A stretch of 64,000 nucleotides of DNA from Serratia liquefaciens. GTDB lineage: Bacteria > Pseudomonadota > Gammaproteobacteria > Enterobacterales > Enterobacteriaceae. Location: positions 44,633-108,632 of the forward strand of contig JAAXZN010000040.1 in NCBI GenBank assembly GCA_012719855.1, given 5' to 3'. Positions within the stretch are counted from its first letter, which is position 1. Each line of letters starts with the position of its first letter. The notes under the pieces were generated by a model, which saw only the letters and a list, made by a program, of their open reading frames with translations, was not told the DNA's origin and made no database searches. A program made the translations under genes and the position numbers. Below are positions 58,308 through 64,000 of the stretch, in pieces.

Positions 58308-61300
58308 ATGCAGGTCAGCAGAAGGCAGTTCTTTAAGATCTGCGCTGGCGGTATGGCAGGAACGACGGTAGCTGCGCTGGGCTTTGCCCCGGAAGTGGCG
58401 TTGGCGGAGACCCGGCAGTACAAACTGCTGCGCGCGCGCGAAACCCGTAATACCTGTACGTATTGTTCCGTCGGCTGTGGGCTGTTGATGTACAGCCTTG
58501 GTGATGGCGCCAAAAACGCCAAAGAAAGCATTTTCCACATTGAAGGGGATCCGGATCACCCGGTCAACCGCGGTGCGCTTTGCCCGAAAGGCGCCGGCCT
58601 GGTCGACTTCATCCATAGCGAAAGCCGCCTCAAGTACCCGGAATACCGTGCGCCAGGTTCGGACAAATGGCAACGCATCAGCTGGGCCGACGCCTTCACC
58701 CGTATCGCCAAGCTGATGAAAGAAGACCGTGACGCCAATTTCATCAAAACCAACGAACAGGGCGTTACCGTCAACCGTTGGCTGAGCACCGGCATGCTGT
58801 GCGCCTCTGCCGCCAGCAACGAAACCGGTTATTTATCGCAAAAATTTAGTCGCGCTCTCGGCATGCTTGCCGTAGACAACCAGGCGCGTGTCTGACACGG
58901 ACCAACGGTAGCAAGTCTTGCTCCAACATTTGGTCGCGGTGCGATGACCAACCACTGGGTTGATATCAAGAACGCGAATCTGATTATCGTCATGGGCGGT
59001 AATGCGGCGGAAGCGCATCCGGTGGGGTTCCGCTGGGCGATGGAAGCCAAAATTCACAATAAAGCCAAGCTGATCGTTATCGATCCGCGCTTTACCCGTA
59101 CTGCATCGGTAGCGGATTTCTATACGCCAATCCGTTCCGGGACCGACATTGCTTTCCTGTCGGGCGTGTTGCTGTACCTGATGACCAACAACAAAATCAA
59201 CCGCGAATACGTTGAGGCCTACACCAACGCCAGCCTGCTGGTGCGGGAAGACTTTGCCTTCGACGATGGCCTGTTCAGCGGCTATGACGCGGAAAACCGC
59301 AAATACGATAAAACCACCTGGAACTACCAGTTCGACGAGAACGGCTTCGCCAAGCGCGACGTCACGCTGCAAGATCCTCGCTGCGTCTGGAACCTGCTCA
59401 AGGAGCACGTCAGTCGTTATACGCCGGACGTGGTGACCAACATCTGCGGCACGCCGAAGGAAGACTTCCTCCAGGTGTGTGAATACATCGCCGAAACCTG
59501 CGCGGCGGATAAAACCGCGTCGTTCCTGTACGCCCTGGGCTGGACTCAGCACTCGGTCGGCGCACAGAACATTCGTACCATGGCGATGATCCAGCTGCTG
59601 CTCGGCAACATGGGCATGGCGGGCGGCGGCGTTAACGCGCTGCGCGGCCACTCCAATATTCAGGGCCTGACCGATCTGGGTCTGCTGTCGCAGAGCCTGC
59701 CTGGCTACATGACGTTGCCGTCGGATAAGCAACCGGATCTCGACAGTTACCTGAAAGCCAACACGCCGAAGGCGTTGCTGCCGGGCCAGGTGAACTACTG
59801 GGGCAACTACCCGAAATTCTTCGTCAGCCTGATGAAGAGCTTCTACGGCGACAAGGCGCAGAAGGACAACAGCTGGGGCTTTGACTGGTTGCCGAAGTGG
59901 GACAAAGGCTACGACGTACTGCAGTACTTCGAGATGATGTCACAAGGCAAGGTCAACGGTTACTTCTGCCAGGGCTTCAACCCGGTGGCGTCGTTCCCGA
60001 ACAAGAACAAGGTCGTGGCTTCCCTGTCCAAACTGAAGTTCCTGGTGACCATAGATCCGCTTAACACCGAGACCTCTAACTTCTGGCAGAACCACGGCGA
60101 GTTCAACGACGTCGATCCGTCGAAGATCCAAACCGAAGTGTTCCGCCTGCCGTCCACCTGCTTTGCCGAAGAAAACGGTTCTATCGTCAACTCCGGCCGC
60201 TGGCTGCAGTGGCACTGGAAGGGTGCCGATGCCCCGGGCGAAGCGCTGAACGACGGGGAAATCCTGGCGGGCATCTTCACCCATCTGCGCGAGATGTATG
60301 CGCGTGACGGCGGTGCGGTGCCGGAACAGGTGCTGAACATGAGCTGGGACTACCTGACGCCGGACAACCCTGCCGCCGAAGAAGTGGCGATGGAGAGCAA
60401 CGGTAAGGCACTGGCGGACATTCTCGACACCGACGGCAAAGTGCTGGCGAAAAAGGGTGAGCAGCTAAGCACCTTTGCTCACCTGCGCGACGACGGCACC
60501 ACCGCCAGCGGTTGCTGGATCTTCGCCGGTAGCTGGACGCCGGCCGGCAACCAGATGGCGCGCCGCGATAACGCCGATCCGTCCGGCCTCGGCAATACGC
60601 TGGGGTGGGCCTGGGCATGGCCGCTTAACCGTCGCATCCTGTACAACCGCGCTTCGGCGGACCCGCAGGGCAAGCCTTGGGATCCAAAACGTCAGCTGCT
60701 GGAGTGGGACGGTGCCAAGTGGGGCGGGGTGGATATCCCGGACTACAGCGCCGCAGCACCCGGCAGTGACGTCGGGCCGTTCATCATGCAGCCGGAAGGC
60801 ATGGGGCGCCTGTTCGCTACTGATAAAATGGCCGAAGGGCCGTTCCCGGAACACTACGAGCCGTTTGAAACGCCGCTCGGCACCAACCCGTTGCACCCGA
60901 ACGTGGTGTCCAACCCGGCGGCGCGCGTGTTCAAGGACGACCTGGCAGCGATGGGCAAATCCGACAAGTTCCCTTACGTCGGCACCACCTATCGTCTGAC
61001 CGAGCACTTCCATTACTGGACCAAGCACGCGTTGCTCAATGCGATCGCGCAGCCGGAGCAGTTCGTGGAAATCGGCGAAAAACTGGCGGAGAAAAAGGGC
61101 ATCAAGCACGGCGATACCGTGAAGGTCAGCTCCAACCGTGGCTATATCAAGGCCAAGGCGGTGGTGACCAAGCGTATCCGTACCCTGCAGGTGCACGGCC
61201 AGGAGGTCGACACTATCGGCATCCCGATCCACTGGGGTTACGAAGGGGTGGCCAAGAAAGGCTTTATCGCCAACACGCTGACGCCGTTTGTCGGCGACGC

Positions 61301-61355
61301 CAACACGCAAACGCCAGAGTTCAAGGCGTTCCTGGTTAACGTGGAAAAGGTGTAA
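58308..61355 (+). CDS. fdoG: Formate dehydrogenase-O major subunit, selenocysteine-containing
   Basis: Catalytic molybdopterin subunit, oxidising formate to CO2 on the periplasmic side. The 1015-residue protein is interrupted by an in-frame TGA at codon 196 (58893-58895), read as selenocysteine: the flanking sequence QARV-U-HGPTVASLAPTFG is that of E. coli FdoG/FdnG, and a SECIS hairpin follows. A Tat signal (SRRQFFK) leads to export, and the [4Fe-4S] cysteines are in CTYCSVGCG...ALCPKG. Strong site AAAGGAG before ATG. First gene of fdoGHI-fdhE. Simple ORF calling splits it at the TGA. Confidence 0.97.
58893..58924 (+). promoter_or_regulatory. Selenocysteine codon and SECIS hairpin in fdoG
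   Basis: TGA at 58893 is followed 11 bases later by a small hairpin at 58907-58924: GG, a bulged T, AGCAA, loop GTC, TTGCT, CC. The bulged U and loop GU are the SelB contacts known from the fdhF SECIS. Read directly from the sequence. Confidence 0.92.
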
Positions 61356-61367
61356 CGGAGACGAATT

Positions 61368-62267
61368 ATGGCAATGCAATCTCAGGACATCATTCGTAAA
61401 TCCGCCACCAATGGTTTCACGCCGGCGCCGCGCGCCCGTGACCACCAGGAAGAAGTGGCCAAACTGATCGATGTCACCACCTGTATCGGCTGCAAAGCCT
61501 GTCAGGTGGCCTGTTCCGAATGGAACGACATTCGCGACGAAGTCGGGCACAACGTCGGGGTGTACGATAACCCCGCCGATCTGACCGCCAAGTCGTGGAC
61601 GGTGATGCGCTTCTCCGAAGTGGAGGAAAACGGCAAGCTGGAGTGGCTGATCCGCAAGGACGGCTGCATGCACTGCGCCGACCCGGGCTGCCTGAAGGCC
61701 TGCCCATCGGAAGGGGCGATCATCCAGTACGCCAACGGCATCGTCGACTTCCAGTCTGAGCACTGTATCGGCTGCGGTTACTGCATCGCCGGTTGCCCGT
61801 TCGACGTGCCGCGCATGAACAAGGACGACAATCGGGTGTACAAGTGCACCCTGTGCGTCGACCGCGTTGATGTCGGCCAGGAACCGGCCTGCGTGAAAAC
61901 CTGCCCGACCGGCGCTATTCACTTCGGTACCAAGGAAGCGATGAAGCAGGTCGCCGCCGATCGCGTCAGCGAGCTGAACACCCGTGGCTATCAGAACGCC
62001 GGTCTGTACGATCCGGCGGGCGTTGGCGGCACTCACGTCATGTACGTGCTGCACCACGCGGACAAGCCGCAGCTGTATCACGGTTTGCCGGATAACCCGA
62101 GCATCAGCCCGGCGGTCACGTTCTGGAAAGGCGTGTGGAAACCCCTGGCGGCCATCGGCTTTGCCGCCACCTTTGCAGCGAGCGTGTTCCACTACGTCGG
62201 CGTCGGGCCAAACCGCGTCGAAGAGGAAGACAACGACGAGCTGCACGATGAGGAGACGCGCAAATGA
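61368..62267 (+). CDS. fdoH: Formate dehydrogenase-O iron-sulfur (beta) subunit
   Basis: Electron-transfer subunit, 299 residues, with four ferredoxin-type [4Fe-4S] motifs: [35 protein letters not shown] and CTLCVDR...[10 protein letters not shown]-terminal transmembrane helix ([20 protein letters not shown]) anchors it in the inner membrane. The end overlaps fdoI by ATGA. Confidence 0.97.
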   Translation: MAMQSQDIIRKSATNGFTPAPRARDHQEEVAKLIDVTTCIGCKACQVACSEWNDIRDEVGHNVGVYDNPADLTAKSWTVMRFSEVEENGKLEWLIRKDGCMHCADPGCLKACPSEGAIIQYANGIVDFQSEHCIGCGYCIAGCPFDVPRMNKDDNRVYKCTLCVDRVDVGQEPACVKTCPTGAIHFGTKEAMKQVAADRVSELNTRGYQNAGLYDPAGVGGTHVMYVLHHADKPQLYHGLPDNPSISPAVTFWKGVWKPLAAIGFAATFAASVFHYVGVGPNRVEEEDNDELHDEETRK

Positions 62268-62899
62268 AGAAGGAAAAGCGTATTCAGCGCTACAGCGCGC
62301 CGGAGCGGATTAACCACTGGATCGTGGCGTTCTGCTTTGTGTTCGCCGCCATCAGCGGGCTGGGGTTCTTTTTCCCCTCCTTCAACTGGTTGATGAACAT
62401 TTTCGGTACGCCGCAGCTGGCGCGCATTCTGCACCCCTTTGTCGGCGTGATTATGTTTGCGGCCTTCCTGCTGATGTTCCTGCGCTATTGGAAGCATAAT
62501 CTGATCAATCGCGAGGACATCGTCTGGGCCAAAAACATCCATAAAATCGCCATGAACGAGGAAGTGGGTGACACTGGGCGTTATAATTTCGGTCAGAAGT
62601 GCGTATTCTGGGCGGCAATCATTAGCCTGGTGTTGCTGTTGGCCAGCGGTGTGGTGATCTGGCGGCCTTACTTTGCGCCGTCGTTCCCGATACCGCTGAT
62701 CCGCATTGCGCTGCTGGTGCATTCGCTGGCTGCGGTTGGTCTGATCATCGTGATTATGGTGCACATTTACGCCGCGTTGTGGGTAAAAGGCACCATTACC
62801 GCGATGGTGGAAGGCTGGGTGCCGGCGGCCTGGGCTAAAAAACATCACCCGCGCTGGTACCGAGAGGTCCGCGAGAAACAACAGGAAGACAAACCCTGA
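62264..62899 (+). CDS. fdoI: Formate dehydrogenase-O cytochrome b556 (gamma) subunit
   Basis: A 211-residue inner-membrane diheme cytochrome b that passes electrons to quinone. Four hydrophobic segments are visible ([74 protein letters not shown]), with His residues in INHW, HPFVG and MVHIY suited to heme binding. Start overlaps the fdoH stop; stop overlaps the fdhE start. Confidence 0.97.
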   Translation: MKKEKRIQRYSAPERINHWIVAFCFVFAAISGLGFFFPSFNWLMNIFGTPQLARILHPFVGVIMFAAFLLMFLRYWKHNLINREDIVWAKNIHKIAMNEEVGDTGRYNFGQKCVFWAAIISLVLLLASGVVIWRPYFAPSFPIPLIRIALLVHSLAAVGLIIVIMVHIYAALWVKGTITAMVEGWVPAAWAKKHHPRWYREVREKQQEDKP

Positions 62900-63828
62900 T
62901 GAGCATCCGCATCGTTCCTAAAGAGCAGTTAGGGGCACAGCGCGAGAAGTCCACAACGGCGGAGACCATCCCGCCGTTACTTTTCGCTAATCTGAAAAGC
63001 CTGTACAGCCGCCGCGCTGAACGCCTGCGTAAGCTGGCGATCGACAACCCGCTGGGCGACTACCTGAATTTTGCTGCCCAACTGGCCGAAGCGCAGCACC
63101 ATGCGTTGCACGACAACCCGCTGACGCTTGATCTTACCGAAGTTCTGCAACAGGGTGCCGACAGCGGCAAACCGCCGCTGGATCTGAGCGTTTTCCCGCG
63201 TAGCCAACACTGGCACCGGTTGCTGACATCGCTGATTGCCGAGCTGCGCCCGCAGGCGCCGGAACACATTCTGGCGGTGTTGGATAACCTGGAAAAAGCC
63301 TCGGCGCACGAGCTGGAATTGTTGGCCGACGCGTTGCTTAACCAGGACTTCGGCAAGATCGGCAGCGAAAAAGCGCCGTTCATCTGGGCCGCGCTGTCGC
63401 TCTATTGGGCGCAGATGGCCAGCCTTATCCCCGGCAAGGCGCGCGCCGAGTACGGCGAACACCGTCAATTCTGCCCGGTGTGCGGCAGCATCCCGGTTTC
63501 CAGCGTGGTGCATATCGGCACCATCAGTGGCCTGCGCTATTTGCACTGCAACCTGTGCGAAAGCGAGTGGCACGTGGTGCGGATCAAATGCAGCAACTGT
63601 GAGCAGACCCGCGATCTCAACTATTGGTCGCTGGACACCGAGCTGGCATCGGTTAAAGCGGAAAGCTGCGGTGACTGCGGTACCTACCTGAAGATTTTGT
63701 ATCAGGAAAAAGACCCGCAGGTTGAGGCCGTCGCCGACGATCTGGCCACGCTGGTGCTTGATGCCAAAATGGAAGACGAAGGCTTTGCCCGCAGCAGCAT
63801 CAATCCGTTCCTGTTCCCGGGGTCGTAA
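62899..63828 (+). CDS. fdhE: Formate dehydrogenase accessory protein FdhE
   Basis: A 309-residue cytoplasmic maturation factor for respiratory formate dehydrogenases. The zinc/iron-binding CxxC motifs are [23 protein letters not shown] and CGDCGTY. The ATG shares one base with the fdoI stop (TGATG), so translation is coupled. Last gene of fdoGHI-fdhE, as in E. coli. Confidence 0.96.
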   Translation: MSIRIVPKEQLGAQREKSTTAETIPPLLFANLKSLYSRRAERLRKLAIDNPLGDYLNFAAQLAEAQHHALHDNPLTLDLTEVLQQGADSGKPPLDLSVFPRSQHWHRLLTSLIAELRPQAPEHILAVLDNLEKASAHELELLADALLNQDFGKIGSEKAPFIWAALSLYWAQMASLIPGKARAEYGEHRQFCPVCGSIPVSSVVHIGTISGLRYLHCNLCESEWHVVRIKCSNCEQTRDLNYWSLDTELASVKAESCGDCGTYLKILYQEKDPQVEAVADDLATLVLDAKMEDEGFARSSINPFLFPGS

Positions 63829-63867
63829 GATCGCCGCGCACTCTGCTATGGGCCGAATATAGGTACA

Positions 63868-63912
63868 AACCGGTCACATAGGTAACACTTTTAACCGGTC
63901 ACATGGGTAACA
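63868..63912. repeat. Tandem 20-base repeats near the start of a putative IS element
   Basis: AACCGGTCACATAGGTAACA (63868-63887) and AACCGGTCACATGGGTAACA (63893-63912) differ at one base and are 25 bases apart, 33-52 bases before the transposase-like start. Terminal or transposase-binding repeats of this kind (GTCACATxGGTAACA) are seen at the ends of some IS481-family elements. The other end is outside the window, so the boundary is not defined. Confidence 0.6.
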
Positions 63913-63944
63913 GTTATAGACTGGCATGGCGGAGGTAATTCACT

Positions 63945-64000
63945 ATGCCCTGGACCGAGACTGTTACCATGCAACGCCTTGAATTTATTCATGCCTGTCA
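63945..64000 (+). mobile_element. 5' end of an IS481-family transposase gene (runs off the window)
   Basis: After GGAGG at 63931-63935, an ATG at 63945 opens a frame reading MPWTETVTMQRLEFIHAC, cut by the window end. The MPWxET..MxxxxxFI start is typical of IS481-family transposases (DDE type, rve domain). Only 18 residues are visible, so identity is probable, not proven. It lies 116 bases after fdhE, so the element has landed just downstream of the formate dehydrogenase operon. Confidence 0.65.

Noticed and set aside
58893..58943. Frameshift or nonsense mutation in the formate dehydrogenase gene
   Set aside because: The reading frame is unchanged across the TGA, the flanking residues are those of selenocysteine enzymes, and a SECIS hairpin follows.
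60465..62246. A 593-codon open frame antisense to fdoG and fdoH
   Set aside because: It spans two certain genes on the other strand and has His/Arg/Val-rich composition typical of reverse reading of GC-rich genes.

Overview
This window comes from the chromosome of an enterobacterium and most resembles Serratia (S. plymuthica, S. proteamaculans or S. liquefaciens type). That placement rests on the protein sequences, the GC-rich codon use, and a gene order that follows E. coli K-12 in long blocks: mnmE-yidC-yidD-rnpA-rpmH//dnaA-dnaN-recF-gyrB-yidA, yidR-yidQ-ibpA-ibpB-yidE, malS-avtA, yiaD//yiaC-tag, glyQ-glyS, mtlA-mtlD-mtlR//yibL, yiiM//sodA//fdhD-fdoGHI-fdhE. The blocks are separated by Serratia-specific insertions. 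The exact species cannot be read from the sequence.

Layout. Bases 1-10.7 kb hold the ribosome, membrane-insertion and replication core: mnmE, yidC, yidD, rnpA and rpmH run leftward, and dnaA, dnaN, recF and gyrB run rightward. Between them lies a control region with three DnaA-box-like sites and an unusually dense GATC cluster. Bases 10.7-18.5 kb carry yidA, an ornithine-cyclodeaminase/threonine-dehydratase pair, yidR, yidQ, the heat-shock pair ibpAB with a sigma-32 promoter and two ROSE-like leaders, and yidE. Bases 18.5-22 kb hold avtA and malS. A RHH/ParE-type toxin-antitoxin pair with a perfect 18-bp operator palindrome sits at 22.1-22.7 kb.

Bases 22.7-28.2 kb form a complete 2-ketogluconate catabolism locus (kguE-K-T-D plus a LacI-type regulator), with an ERIC element between kguT and kguD. 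Its reductase is the local ghrB-type gene. Next come yiaD, a candidate small RNA, yiaC-tag, an autotransporter GDSL esterase, an MFS transporter and glyQS.

Bases 37.2-44.7 kb are a fimbrial island: a PapI/FaeA-like regulator divergent from a chaperone-usher operon (pilin, pilin, chaperone, usher, two-domain adhesin, pilin), with one ACGATC-type GATC box in the AT-rich control region. This is the strongest candidate for phase-variable expression in the window. A truncated Fic-like remnant lies at its right edge.

Bases 45-64 kb carry yiaF, the mannitol operon mtlADR with four CRP-like sites, a LysE exporter divergent from a MocR-type regulator across an inverted repeat, yibL, a methyltransferase, yiiM, a chemoreceptor, Fur-box sodA, and the formate dehydrogenase-O cluster fdhD/fdoGHI-fdhE. 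In fdoG an in-frame UGA with a SECIS hairpin encodes selenocysteine, so it is one gene and not two. The last 130 bases contain the start of what looks like an IS481-family element.
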